60,000 nt of DNA, taken from Hydractinia symbiolongicarpus (Eukaryota > Cnidaria > Hydrozoa > Anthoathecata > Hydractiniidae). The position numbers and the translations under genes are program-made. Positions 11,553 to 24,099 of the stretch are shown here, piece after piece (positions within the stretch are counted from its first letter, which is position 1; every line of letters begins with the position of its first letter). The notes under the pieces are model-generated. The model was not told where the DNA came from and ran no database searches. It saw nothing but the letters and a program-made list of their open reading frames with translations. The stretch is from NCBI RefSeq assembly GCF_029227915.1, contig NC_079880.1, forward strand, positions 21,640,501-21,700,500, read 5' to 3'.

Positions 11553-12230
11553 CTAATAATTGCACATCACATGGATTTTCGCATGAAAGTTTCTATTTCG
11601 GTGTTTGTTACTTGCAAACCTTAAGCCTCTTCCATTCTCAGCTTCATTCACCATCTTCATCAACACACCGTAATTGGGTTGGCCAGCCCTCCACGCCACA
11701 ACAGCTCGAGTGACGTCAAATTCAATAAAAGAAGCCGGTTGCCAAGTGTATAACATTGTAGGAGGATATTGTGGTTGCTTCTCAGCATCACGACCAAGAT
11801 TCAAGTAAGCAGAAGACCATCGAACATTTCGTTGACGATAGGTCGTTGTTGCTTCGCTCTCTTTCCATGGTTTCAACACACGATGTACGTTTAAGGTGTG
11901 CGTGAGCGCAGGAGAACTTCTATATGAATGCCAGCTTGCTTTATGAGCAAAAAGATAATACACGTACATCTTCGCCCATCGGATTTTGTTAACGGGACAG
12001 GTTGATTTTGGAAGGTCTTCAAATTTTAATAGAGAACGCTTCAAATTAAACTGTCGCAGACGTCCTACTATCAAATGCTCGTGGTAGTTGTAATTACGGT
12101 TTGGTGTTTCCAACCAGACATCTTCAACAACTTTTAGTATGTGTATGTTACCATCTCCACTATCTCCAGTCTTGTAACCTGCAACTAATGCAAGGGTGAA
12201 GATACCAAGTGCCAATACTGAACGCATCAT
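11553..12230 (-). CDS. Secreted DNRLRE-like (CBM96-type) domain protein
   Basis: A 225-aa protein from a single coding exon. The N-terminus (MMRSVLALGIFTLALVAG) is a signal peptide. Residues about 28-220 resemble the DNRLRE fold of extracellular proteins: an N-terminal DVWLETPNRNYNY strand (like D-x-x-[IV]...NYG), then LIVGRL, the RSLLKFEDLP segment (like R-x-LL-x-FD), a strand pair WAKMYVYYLF, the VHRVLKPWKESEATT block (like V-x-R-V-x-x-x-W-x-E), and IEFDVTRAVVAWRAG (like DVT-x-x-V-x-x-W), ending YGVLMK. It is probably an extracellular matrix or surface protein; no enzyme activity is implied. The start is fixed by an AG acceptor immediately before ATG. The domain name rests on motif memory, not on a profile search. 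Confidence 0.78.
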   Translation of the reverse strand: MMRSVLALGIFTLALVAGYKTGDSGDGNIHILKVVEDVWLETPNRNYNYHEHLIVGRLRQFNLKRSLLKFEDLPKSTCPVNKIRWAKMYVYYLFAHKASWHSYRSSPALTHTLNVHRVLKPWKESEATTTYRQRNVRWSSAYLNLGRDAEKQPQYPPTMLYTWQPASFIEFDVTRAVVAWRAGQPNYGVLMKMVNEAENGRGLRFASNKHRNRNFHAKIHVMCNY

Positions 12231-12464
12231 CTATTAAAAAGAAAAATGAAGATATGACTAAGATAAAATTAATACAGTAATTTCAAAATTGAATTGTCTG
12301 ATTAATGTAGCTGGTACTGGTAGTAACCATGTCTTTTCTGTTCGACAAAAACAAGAGAAAAATCATCCAATGTATCACTAACCTTGAATGTGTTTACTTT
12401 CAACTTCTTCGTCACTTCTTTGCTTCGTCGTATGATAGCATGATTTCAACTTCATCTATTTATA
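12231..12464 (-). promoter_or_regulatory. 5'UTR intron and TATA promoter of the DNRLRE-like gene
   Basis: On the minus strand TATAAATA lies at 12464-12457, predicting a start near 12430. A short 5'UTR exon ends at 12383 in AAG|GTTAGT. The 152-bp intron 12382-12231 ends in a pyrimidine-rich TTTTTAATAG directly abutting the ATG at 12230. TATA, donor and acceptor are all in proper order, so this is a coherent promoter model. Confidence 0.6.
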
Positions 12465-14452
12465 CATTTCATGCTTAGTTTTATTTACACCCTGAATTTT
12501 TCGTTTAAAAACTGTCTGCATTGTGTTATTCCTGTGAATTCTTCTAAAAATGTTATTACAAAATAAATATGATCGGGGGTTAGACTTTAACTCTTGATAA
12601 AACGTGCAAAGCTTAAGAACGCCTGGAACATTAGTTTTTTTAAATAGTCTAAACCATTAAAATTTATTGCTCATTATGGCTTTGTCGGGTTTGAAAATGT
12701 CCAATTGTATTATAATGTCCATAAACAATTATAAAGCGGAAATAATTCTACAAATAATTCTATAGCAGTTCCAGTCCTTTTGAAAAAGCATCTCTTTAGA
12801 TAATTACAAGAAGAAATAAGGCCGTAATTTCTACTATTATCACCTAAGTTTTAAAAAACAGGCATAATGCATGTTTCAGAAATTGAAAATATTTAAAGCG
12901 TCTAACATTTTCCTAAAAATTGGAAAATTTAATCTTTCTTATCACAAGTGCATTAGCCCTTTTAGTACGGAAATGATGTACATTTTTACTTGCAAGATTA
13001 GCCTTCCCAAAATGGTAACCAAAACCGCTCGCCCTGTGGGTAGCAAGATTAAACTTTGGAGTCTAAGGGCTTATTGAATGAGGTTTGATTATTTTACCTA
13101 CTCATACCATTCGTTTTCAGCGTCATACATCGAGGACATTCGTGCGAAGATCACACAGAATCTTTGAATTTTTTTCGCTTTCTGCGCAAAGTGTACCATT
13201 CAATGTGAGACCATCAATGAGGAGCATATCATTTTTTATTTTATCAGCTTTTTAAAAAAAGTTAAACAAAAAAATAGAACTGAAGTAGCTATAAGCAAGA
13301 AAAAAAAAAGAATCCTTTCGGTAGTAATTGATTCTTTGGAATAGTGTCGTACTTTCATTATCGAGTGTTTACTTGTAAGCCACTTTCTCACATTATCAAA
13401 GTATAGAAATACCTAAAAGATACAAATTTTCGTGTGAAATAAATCTCAGTTTTTGCGAACTTCACAAAAACTTAAAAATCCCGACATTGCTATTTGCGAG
13501 CTCCAATTTTTATTATTTATGTAATTGGCGAAATTTAGTCCGGCGAAATTTAAAATTTTTTACGTCGATTTTTTAAAGAATCATATTGTACTGTATAAAA
13601 CTTAACAACTAGCTAATTAAACTAAAGTATGTTCCGTCAGCTTTGTTGCCTCTTCAAGAGAATTAATATTTGCAATTTTGAAAACTAAGCTAATTTTTAG
13701 ATTTCGGGTATACTTTGTTAGAACAACAATTGTAAAGGATATATACCAAAGAAAGTTAACGTAAAATTTAAGTATGTTTTTCCTGTGATTCGTTACAATG
13801 ACATTTCAGCCTTATACTGTCATTTATCTTTAAGTAATAAGCGAGCAATGTTTTGTATATCTTGTAATAACTGAGAACAATTTTTGGGGAAAATATACCA
13901 ACTACAGAAGTTTCGACTCTTAATTGAACACCCTAAATATGCCTTTACGTCAAACCTAACGAAAAGAGAGAAATTCAGGGATGTTATTATTATGAAATTG
14001 ATCATGTGTGAGCGATAGATGGAATGATGAAAATATGGAATACATGAAGAATGATAATTTTCGATTAAATCTTAGTTGAACTAACCTACCTATTTAACGT
14101 ATGTGGATCAACAAAAATTGCGTTCCTTTTTTTTAACAAATAGTTTAAAAAATGACAATTTTTAAACAAAATGAAAATCCAATGATTTTAAAATGATCGT
14201 GTATTGCAGCACTTCTTTACATTAAGAAAGTTCGGAAAACGGAAGTTTTTTATCATAATTTAAAATGTAATGTTTTGAAAGTGTCTTAGCATGGTGATAA
14301 GAAAATTATTAAAAATACATTAATTTTTAATTACACTCAAGAGGTCGTGACAGCAGAAACAAACGTTGGTTATCAAACTTTTGGTTATGATTTGAATTTT
14401 TTTCTTTTGTGAAATAATTTCATAAGTGGCCTTAAGTTGGCATTCGCGGTAA
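12465..14452. other. AT-rich stretch without a recognised gene
   Basis: Frames are short and of random composition. Weakly conserved GCGAAATTTAG-type repeat fragments occur at about 13430-13570. No RNA gene or exon pair is supported. Confidence 0.5.
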
Positions 14453-14658
14453 ATACTCCGGTTATCATATTTTGGACTGTCGCACATACTCCGGTTATCA
14501 TATTTTAGACGATTGCACATATTCCCCTTATCATATGTTGGAGGGAAGCACATATTTCGGTTATCATATTTTGGATGGTCGCACATATTTCGGTTGTCAT
14601 AATTTGGACGATCGCACATACTCTGGTTATCATATTTTGGACGGACGCATATACTCGT
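14453..14658. repeat. 33-bp minisatellite, about six copies
   Basis: Units of the form GGTTATCATATTTTGGA plus a variable GGTCGCACATACTCC-like half repeat with a 33-bp period. Because 33 is a multiple of three, the minus strand stays open across the array (14320-14697) as an 11-residue repeat of the form M-C-D-x-P-x-Y-D-N-R-N. A hydrophobic segment (IFIVLCFA) precedes it, but the frame has no ATG (it opens at TTG) and no convincing upstream splice acceptor. A Cys-repeat exon is possible; a plain minisatellite is more likely. Confidence 0.7.
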
Positions 14659-15770
14659 TTGTTTTGCAAAGCAAAGAACTATAAAGATGCCAGCCAATAT
14701 TTTAGTCGCTCAAAATTTTTACAGGGCTAAATTCTTATCCAACAAATTACTCGTTGGACCTTAAAAAAATGTTGTCACTTGTCCGAAAAGTTTAGCATAG
14801 AGTAACACAAAGCGAGAAAGAAAAATTCTAAAAGTTCAATGACCTCAACTTTGTTCTCTTATACTTTATTACATTGTTTGGTTTGCATTTTCAAGTCATG
14901 CAACAAAATGTTAGACATAAACGTAAAAAATTTCAAAAAGGAAGTTTTTTTTTTCATTTTTCGCTCGTAACATCTGGTATTCCATATTGATTGGGTAGCT
15001 ATGATTGTGTTGCATGTTTTCAAGGTCACATTATTGCAGTCTATTATGGGAATATAATTGCATATGAGAACATGGTAGAAATAATGCTGTAATTCTTTAC
15101 AAAGTGTATTGTTTCATTATGTATTATGTGCGTGTCTATATTAATGATATAGCTACTTGTATTTTGTGTGTTCAAAATAGCACGCAGTTTTCCTAAAATC
15201 CCCCAACACCCGATTTTTACAGTGTAAGCGCAGCTCTATTTTGGAGTCACGACAGAATCCCATTTTACCGGCTTTGTTTTGACTGCTCGCTTGCCTGTAG
15301 TACACTAATCATAAGACTCGAGTTTTGCTAATAACCAATCACTGTTACGCTTTTCATTTTTGTATTATTTGTCTTTTATGTTCAAATAAGTATATTATCA
15401 CGTTTTCAAGCCAGCTTTTAGTCTTAAGCAAACAACTTTTAAGATTTTGTCTACAAACGGATTGGATTTTAAGAGGCATCCTAAAGCGAGCAAAATCAAG
15501 CTAGCTATACTTATAGCAATGGTTTTAAGGCTTTTTATTAAGTTTGGTATAAGAGCTTTTTAACCTAGCCAGCAACATTTGTTTTAGCCAGCAACATTTG
15601 TTTTTTTTCTTCACCAATATTATTTTTACTGACCTGCAACTGGCAAAAAGGTAAATATAGCCAAATTCAGTTAGCTGTAACTGTTTTTATATAATCTCTC
15701 TTATGTTAAATGAAGTTAGGTAGCTACACCTTTTACTGTAGTATAAACTTTGACTAGTCTGTAATGTGAA
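14659..15770. other. Stretch without a recognised gene
   Basis: Nothing recognisable beyond AT-rich sequence with poly-T runs. No exon with domain-like composition was found. Confidence 0.5.
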
Positions 15771-16024
15771 GATGGTGTAGTGGTAGCGCATTCGACTTGC
15801 AATCAAAGGTTTCAAGTTCGAGTCCCCACTCCGGTGCACTTTAAATTCAGTGTTTAAATGCAGTGCCCATTTGGTGCCATCTACTGACCGCTAACCGGCT
15901 TGTGTGGAGGTAAGCAAGTTAGAGCAATGCTGTACGTATCTCTGGCGGTAATGTAACATAGTTAAAGTCGGAGGGGAGGAGGAAGAGCTTACTTACTTAC
16001 TTACTAACTAACTTACTTACGTAC
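15771..16024 (+). mobile_element. tRNA-derived SINE with (TTAC)n tail
   Basis: The head at 15773-15843 is tRNA-like: an A box in GGTGTAGTGGTAGCGC, an anticodon-loop-like CTTGCAA (anticodon position TGC, the alanine class), and a B box in AAGTTCGAGTCCC. A tRNA-unrelated body of about 145 bp follows, ending in a (CTTA)n-type tail at 15990-16023. Head, body and simple-repeat tail are the standard SINE plan, with internal RNA polymerase III promoter elements. It belongs to a different family from the copies at 3.06 and 8.49 kb. No clear target-site duplication was seen. Confidence 0.75.
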
Positions 16025-18837
16025 AAACTATCAAATAGTGGGACCATCGCCCTTACCATGTTTGTTGGGACCATCTATAAATATAGAAGCTGCGCTGAAC
16101 AATTACTACAGTGATGTTTTCAAGGCATATCTCTCAAAAACACATCCAGTAAACTGTACGCAGATTTCAAAATCGGTGGTCCCAATAATTACCCTAATTT
16201 TTAACCTTAGTAAGTTACATTAAGTTAAGTGGGACCGTTGTACTAAAAATTAAGAACGGTTGCAAAGCATTTCGCAAGTTGCAAGCAAAATTTAAAATTT
16301 GTTTCTTTCTGATGACGCCAATCAGTTAAAAAATGTGGCAGTGCAACTGTAGATACTCTAACAAACGCTCAGTCTCTATTAAAGGTCTGCAAAATAAAAA
16401 AACCTAAAGTCTGCCACGCAAAATGGTAGTAAGTGGCGAGACGCATGCAATGCAGCATAAAAAAGACGGGTGAACCCGCGAATTTTTCCACGGGACACCG
16501 ACTGGTATTGAAAAATTCAATCACGCCAGCAGATCTCTAATAAACGCCACCTTCGTTGGTCCAAAAGGGGCATTTTTTTCTCGCTTTTTTATTACATGAT
16601 TCCTCCTATTTATATTAACGCCTGTCTCTGATATAAACGCCCCCTAAAAATCTCTAAAATAACAAACGCTGAGGGCGCTATTAGAGCAAGCACATTTTGT
16701 TAGATTATCGCGTTACCATCTACAAAGACAAAGACAAAATCGTAAAATTTCGCACCGCGAACAAAGGCCAATCAAGCTATCATAAAAAAGCTTATGTTTT
16801 GTATTTCCCTTGCCTTAAAAATAGTAGCATGAACCCAAAAATGTTTCTTATAAAAAATTATACGAAAATGCATATATTGAAGACCAAGTAAACGCTGCAT
16901 GGAGCTGCTGCATTTGTGGGAGGCAGTTTAAACATAAATGAAAAATTTTTACAGCTTTATTTTATTTAAATAAAAAATTTTGCTTTTTACTTTATCAGCA
17001 TTTCTATAACAGCATATATATTAATTTTGACATAACAATTATTATAATCCTAATAAAAAATTATCGTTAAGGTTTATCCTCCTCTTTTATCACGTGTACT
17101 AGAAGGTCAGATCACTCACTTCCTTTGTACGGAATCTAAAAATAAAAAAACATCACCATGTAGTGCCGTTTCTAAATATACAATAAAATCAAATTAAAAT
17201 TTTTAGAATGTTTTTTCTTATATTTCAAAAGCGCCTTTGCCGAAAAAAAATTTGACCGAATTGGCGGGTTTGACAAAAATCCACTAAACTAAATTTCGGA
17301 CAAAATTAATTTTCATATAGATCCGTTAACTTAATTTTTTTTTACCGCCCGCTAAATTAAATTCCTACCAAAATTAACTTTTTTCGCCATCCGCCAATTT
17401 TTTCGTGTTTCTACAAGAGGATTTCAATGCTTTTGATGTTAGTATTAGTATTGACACGACGAGTGACCTTCTTTTTATCTAAGTTCATGGTTAGATGTAA
17501 AAAACAAGGTTTTCACTTGATTTACAAAGAAACAAACATGCTTGCATAATTGTTTTAAAAAAGTTTTTTCGTTATTGGCCGAATTAAATTCCTCTAAATT
17601 ATTTTTTTCACTAAATTTTCTCCCTTCCAAAATGTGTTCCCTTAAGGTATCAATTTTTCCATGGAGTTTTGCAGGTCCAAAAATTACATATATTATTTTC
17701 TGTGAATGATATATGTAATTATAAAAATTAGTTAAAATTAAATTAACAAAAATTTGCTATATGTCAACATCTTTAATTGAGTTTATCTATGGAAATAATG
17801 TTTTACAAAACAGTATTCTTTTTTTTACTCCAAAAATTAGTACATGCAAAAATCACAGGTACATGTTTTTCCTGACAAAAAATAAATATTTCTCCATGAA
17901 CATTAAAATCGTGGTTTAAATTTCAAATATCTTATAATAATATATATAATAGAAACAGATGTAAAACAAATGTGAAACAAATGTGAAACAAATGTGATTC
18001 TCGTGAATATTATTGGTACATAAGTGAGAATAGAATATGACTTAGAAAGCTAGCTAGCTAGCTTGTCCTTTTTACAACCGAATAGGTTATCACTAGCAAA
18101 GCAACACGGTAAGCCGTACTTATTGGCCTTTTTAGTAAACTTATACTTTAGGTAATCGTTTCGAAATTTCTTTTTCTCTATCAAAAAAGAAAAAACTAGC
18201 TTTTGAAATACATTTTTATTATTTATCATCATAGTGTTGTGTGAGTGTTCAAACCGCTTCAGTTCTTGTTGTTCTTACATGAGACTTAAAATTCGATTGA
18301 CAATATTTTATGTTAAAACTTGGACATCATGTGTATGTGCACAAATTAAAACAACATACGACGTTTCGGATGTTATACACCCATTTTCAAGTAAAATAAA
18401 AATTATAAAACAGGTCTATATAAACACGAACATTGCTATAGATACAAGACATATAAACATAATCAATACAATATTAAAGTATAAAGTATGTGTACAATAC
18501 GAATGTGTGATCAAACCGGACGGTTTTCGTTTTTTGGTTTTTTCTTTGTTTTGTGATTTATTTTGTGTGGGTAAAAAGTACTACGAAACTATAAATCCCC
18601 TTTTTTTCTAGTTTCGCGCAATTTAATTTTCGCGCACGTTTTAAAAAAATATTTCGCGCACTCAATGCGCTAAAACTTAGTAATTTCGGTCAATCAATTG
18701 TTCGCGCAACGGCTCCACGAAACAATCAGATCTGCGGGAAAATGTCATGAGCTAAGGAATATCCACTGTCCTTTAGTTGCAGAAATTGTTATTGGATACG
18801 ACACAAAAAATCACATAATGTTTCTCTGAAAAACCAA
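16025..18837. other. AT-rich stretch left of the satellite
   Basis: No gene is supported. It holds a second copy of the dispersed repeat near 16435-16520, GCGAAA-type fragments at about 17220-17410 and 18600-18680, three copies of AAACAAATGTG at about 17961-17996, and a short CTAG microsatellite near 18050-18063. The longest frames have no ordered composition. Confidence 0.5.
16435..16520. repeat. Dispersed repeat, copy 2 (shared with 6120-6215)
   Basis: The AAAAAAGACGGGTGAACCC core and CACCGACTGGTATT end parallel the 6.1-kb copy, with substitutions. Both copies contain a small GGG..CCC dyad. The family is unidentified. Confidence 0.4.
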
Positions 18838-19619
18838 TAGTAGTGGCACCAACCCTGTGATCTGGAGCGATAGGGTATCATGCTAGCGGTATACAGGCCA
18901 TATTTCCGCTAACAAACACCGTTGGGCATGCCCTAAAAAGACACTTTTTGATTGTGTAAAAAATTGACATTAATGGGACCAACCACATGGATGGGCATTA
19001 TAGGGCGGCACTCGAATAGAAATAAGTCCATACTTCCACAAACAAAAACTGTTAGGCATGCCCTCATCAGATACTTTTTGATTGTGTAAAAAATTGATTT
19101 GGGACCAACCACATGGATTGGCATTATAGGGCGGAACTTCAATAGAATTGAGGTCATATTTCCGAAAAAAAACACTGTTAGGCATACCCTCATTAGATAC
19201 TTTGCGATTGTGTAAAAAATGGCAATAATGGGTCCAGTCACATGAATTGGCATTATAGGGCGGCACTTCAATAGAATTGAGGTCATATTTCCGAAAAAAA
19301 AACACTGTTAGGCATGCCCTCATCAGATACTTTGTGATTGTGTAAAAAATGGCAATAATGGGTCCAGTCACATGAATTGGCATTATAGGGCGGCACTTCA
19401 ATAGAATTGAGGTCACATTTCCGCAAACAAACACTGTTAGGCATGCCCTCATCAGATACTTTTTGACTGTGTGAAAAATGGTCAATAATGGGAGCAACCA
19501 CATGAATTGGCATTATAGGGCGGCACTTCAATAGAATTAAGGCCATATTTCCGCAAAACAAACACTGTTAGGCATGCCCTCATCAGATACTTTGTGATTG
19601 TGTAAAAAATTGACAATAA

Positions 19620-22600
19620 TGGGTCAGTCACATGAATTGGCATTCTAGGGCGGCACTACAAAAGAATTAGGGCTATATTTCCGCAAAACAAACACTGTTA
19701 GGTATGCCCTCATCAGATACTTTGTGATTGTGTAAAAAATGGCAATAATGGGTCCAGTCACATGAATTGGCGTTATAGGGCGGCACTGCAATAGAATTAA
19801 GGCCATATTTACGCAAACTAACACTGTTAGGCATGCCCTCGTCAGATACTTTGTGATTGTGTAAAAAATGGCAATAATGGGTCCAGTCACATGGATTGGC
19901 ATTATAAGGCGGCACTGCAATAGAATTAAGGCTATATTTCCGCAAACAAACACTGTTAGGCATGCCCTCATCAGATACTTTTTGACTGTGTAAAAAATGG
20001 ACAATATTGGGAGCAACCACATGGATTGGCATTATAGGGCGGCACTTCAATAGAATTGAGGTCATATTTACGAAAAAACACACTGTTAGGCATGCCCTCA
20101 AAAGATAGCTTTTGTTTGTGTGAAAAATTGACAATAATGGGACCAACCACATGGATTGGCATTATAGGGCGGTTGTTCAATAGAATTAAGGCCATATTTC
20201 CGCAAACAAACACTGTTAGGCATGCTCTCAAAAGATACTTTGTGATTGTGTAAAAATTGACAATAATGGGACCAACCACATGGATTGGAATTATGGGGCT
20301 GCCCTTCAATAGAATTAAGGCCATATTTCTGCAAACAGACACAGTTGGTATGCCCTGGAAAGATACTTTGTGATTGTGTAAATAATTGACAATAGTGGGA
20401 CTAACCACATGGATTGGCATTATAGGGCGGAACTTCATTAGAATTGAGGTCATATTTCCGAAAACAAACACTGTTACGCATGCTCTCAAAAGATACTTTG
20501 TGATTGTGTAAAAAATGGCAATAATGGGTCCAGTCACATGAGTCGGCATTATAAGGCGGCACTTTAATAGAATTGAGGTCATATTTCCAAAAAAAAAAAA
20601 AACTGTTAGGCATGCCCTCATCAAATACTTTGTGATTATGTAAGAAATTGACAATAATCGGTCCAACCACGTGGATTGTCATTATAGGGCGGCACTGCAA
20701 TAGAATTAAGGCCATATTTACGCAAACAAACACTGTTAGGCATGCCCTCATCAGATCCTTTTTGATTGTGTAAAAAATGGACAATAATGGGTCCAACTAC
20801 ATGAATTGGCATTATAGGGCGCCACTTCAATAGAATCAAAGCCATATTTCCGCAAAACAAACACTGTTAGGCATGCCCTCATCAGATACTTTGTGATTGT
20901 GAAAAAAAAATTAACAATAATGGGACCAACCACATTGATTGGCATTATAGGGCGGCACTTCAATAGAATTGAGGTCATATTTCCACAAACAAACACTTTT
21001 AGGCATGCTCTCAAAAGATACTTTGTGATTGTGTAAAAAATGGCAATAATGGGTCCAGTCACATGAATTGGCATTATAGGGCGGCACTTCAATAGAATTG
21101 AGGTCACATTTCCGCAAACAAACACTGTTAGGCATGCCCTCATCAGATACTTTTTGACTGTGTGAAAAATGGTCAATAATGGGAGCAACCACATGAATTG
21201 GCATTATAGGGCGGCACTTCAATAGAATTAAGGCCATATTTCCGCAAAACAAACACTGTTAGGCATTCCCTCATCAGATACTTTGTGATTGTGTAAAAAA
21301 TTGACAATAATGGGACCAACCACATGGATTGCCATTATAGGGCGGCACTTCAATAGAATTGAGGTCATATTTCCACAAACAAACACTTTTAGGCATGCTC
21401 TCAAAAGATACTTTGTGATTGTGTAACAAATGGCAATAATGGGTCAGTCACATGAATTGGCATTCTAGGGCGGCACTACAAAAGAATTAGGGCTATATTT
21501 CCGCAAAACAAACACTGTTAGGTATGCCCTCATCAGATACTTTGTGATTGTGTAAAAAATGGCAATAATGGGTCCAGTCACATGAATTGGCGTTATAGGG
21601 CGGCACTTCAATAGAATTAAGGCCATATTTACGCAAACAAACACTGTTAGGCATGCCCTCGTCAGATACTTTGTGATTGTGTAAAAAATGGCAATAATGG
21701 GTCCAGTCACATGGATTGGCATTATAAGGCGGCACTGCAATAGAATTAAGGCTATATTTCCGCAAACAAACACTGTTAGGCATGCCCTCATCAGATACTT
21801 TTTGACTGTGTAAAAAATGGACAATATTGGGAACAACCACATGGATTGGCATTATAGGGCGGCACTTCAATAGAATTGAGGTCATATTTACGAAAAAACA
21901 CACTGTTAGGCATGCCCTCAAAAGATAGCTTTTGTTTGTGTGAAAAATTGACAATAATGGGACCAACCACATGGATTGGCATTATAGGGCGGTTGTTCAA
22001 TAGAATTAAGGCCATATTTCCGCAAACAAACACTGTTAGGCATGCTCTCAAAAGATACTTTGTGATTGTGTAAAAATTGACAATAATGGGACCAACCACA
22101 TGGATTGGAATTATGGGGCTGCCCTTCAATAGAATTAAGGCCATATTTCTGCAAACAGACACAGTTGGTATGCCCTGGAAAGATACTTTGTGATTGTGTA
22201 AATAATTGACAATAGTGGGACTAACCACATGGATTGGCATTATAGGGCGGAACTTCATTAGAATTGAGGTCATATTTCCGAAAACAAACACTGTTACGCA
22301 TGCTCTCAAAAGATACTTTGTGATTGTGTAAAAAATGGCAATAATGGGTCCAGTCACATGAGTCGGCATTATAAGGCGGCACTTTAATAGAATTGAGGTC
22401 ATATTTCCAAAAAAAAAAAAAAACTGTTAGGCATGCCCTCATCAAATACTTTGTGATTATGTAAGAAATTGACAATAATCGGTCCAACCACGTGGATTGT
22501 CATTATAGGGCGGCACTGCAATAGAATTAAGGCCATATTTACGCAAACAAACACTGTTAGGCATGCCCTCATCAGATCCTTTTTGATTGTGTAAAAAATG

Positions 22601-22860
22601 GACAATAATGGGTCCAACTACATGAATTGGCATTATAGGGCGCCACTTCAATAGAATCAAAGCCATATTTCCGCAAAACAAACACTGTTAGGCATGCCCT
22701 CATCAGATACTTTGTGATTGTGAAAAAAATATTAACAATAATGGGACCAACCACATTGATTGGCATTATAGGGCGGCACTTCAATAGAATTGAGGTCATA
22801 TTTCCACAAACAAACACTTTTAGGCATGCTCTCAAAAGATACTTTGTGATTGTGTAAATA
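19620..22860. repeat. Higher-order repeat, 1,820-bp period
   Basis: The segment starting near 19622 (diagnostic unit with GGCATTCTAGGGCGGCACTA) recurs at 21441 with an offset of 1,820 bp, about 14 satellite units, and stays matched to about 22740. Differences are few, such as one extra A in the A-tract at about 20590 against 22410, and single bases such as AGCAACC against ACAACC. The flanking piece 19.37-19.60 kb instead matches 21.06-21.29 kb at offset 1,691. Confidence 0.8.
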
Positions 22861-24099
22861 GTGGCAGTAATGGGTTCAGTCACATGAATTAGCATTATAG
22901 AGCGGCCTTCAATAGAATTGAGGTCATATTTACGAAAAAACACACTGTTAGGCATGCCCTCAAAAGATAGCTTTTGTTTGTGTGAAAAATTGACAGTAAT
23001 GGGACCAACCACATGGATTGGCATTATAGGGCGGTTGTTCAATAGAATTTAGGCCATATTTCCGCAAACAAACACTGTTAGGCATGCTCTCAAAAGATAC
23101 TTTGTGATTGTGTAAAAAATGGCAATAATGGGTCCAGTCACATGGATTAGCATTATAGGGCGGAACTTCAATAGAATTGAGATCATATTTCCGAAAACAA
23201 ACACTGTTACGCATGCTCTCAAAAGATACTTTGTGATTGTGTAAAAAATTGACAGTAATGAGATCCACCACATGGATTGGCATTATAGGGCGGAACTTCA
23301 ACACAATTGAGGCCATATTTCCGCAAACAAAACTGTTAGGCATGCCCTCATCAGATACTTTGTGATTGTGTAAAAAATTGACAATAATGGGGACAAACCA
23401 CATGGATTGGCAGTATAAGGCGGAACGTCAATAGAATTTAGGTCATATTTCAGCAAACAAACCATGCTTGGCATGCCCTCAAAAGATATTTTTTGTTTGT
23501 GTGAAGAATTGACATTAATGTGACTAACCACATGGATTGGAATTATGGGGCGGCACTTCAATAGAATTAAGGCCATATTTCCGAAAAAAAACACTGTTAG
23601 GCATGCTCTCAAAAGACACTTTGTGATTGTGTGAAAAATTGAGAATAATGGGACCAACCACATGAATTGGCATTATAGGGCGGCACTGCAATAGAATTGA
23701 GGTCACACTTCCGAAAAAAAACACCGTTAGGCATGCCCTCATCAGGTACTTTTTGATTGTGTAAAAAATTGACAATAATGGGACCAACCTAATGGATTGC
23801 CATTGTAGGGCGGCACTTCAATAGAATTAAAGCCATATTTCCGCAAACAAACACTGTTAGGCATGTCCTCATCAGGTACTTTGTGATTGTGTAAAAAATT
23901 GACAATAATGGGACCAGTCACATGAATTGGCTTTATAGGGCGGCACTTCAATAGAATTGAGGTCATACTTCCAAAAAAAAACACCGTTTGGCATGCCCTC
24001 ATCAGGTACTTTTTGATTGTGTAAAAAATTGACAATAATGGCACCAACCTCATGGATTGCCATTGTAGGGCGGCACTTCAATAGAATTAACGCCATATT

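Noticed and set aside
15773-15843. A functional tRNA-Ala gene
   Set aside because: The tRNA-like head continues into a SINE body and simple-repeat tail, and no convincing acceptor-stem pairing was seen.
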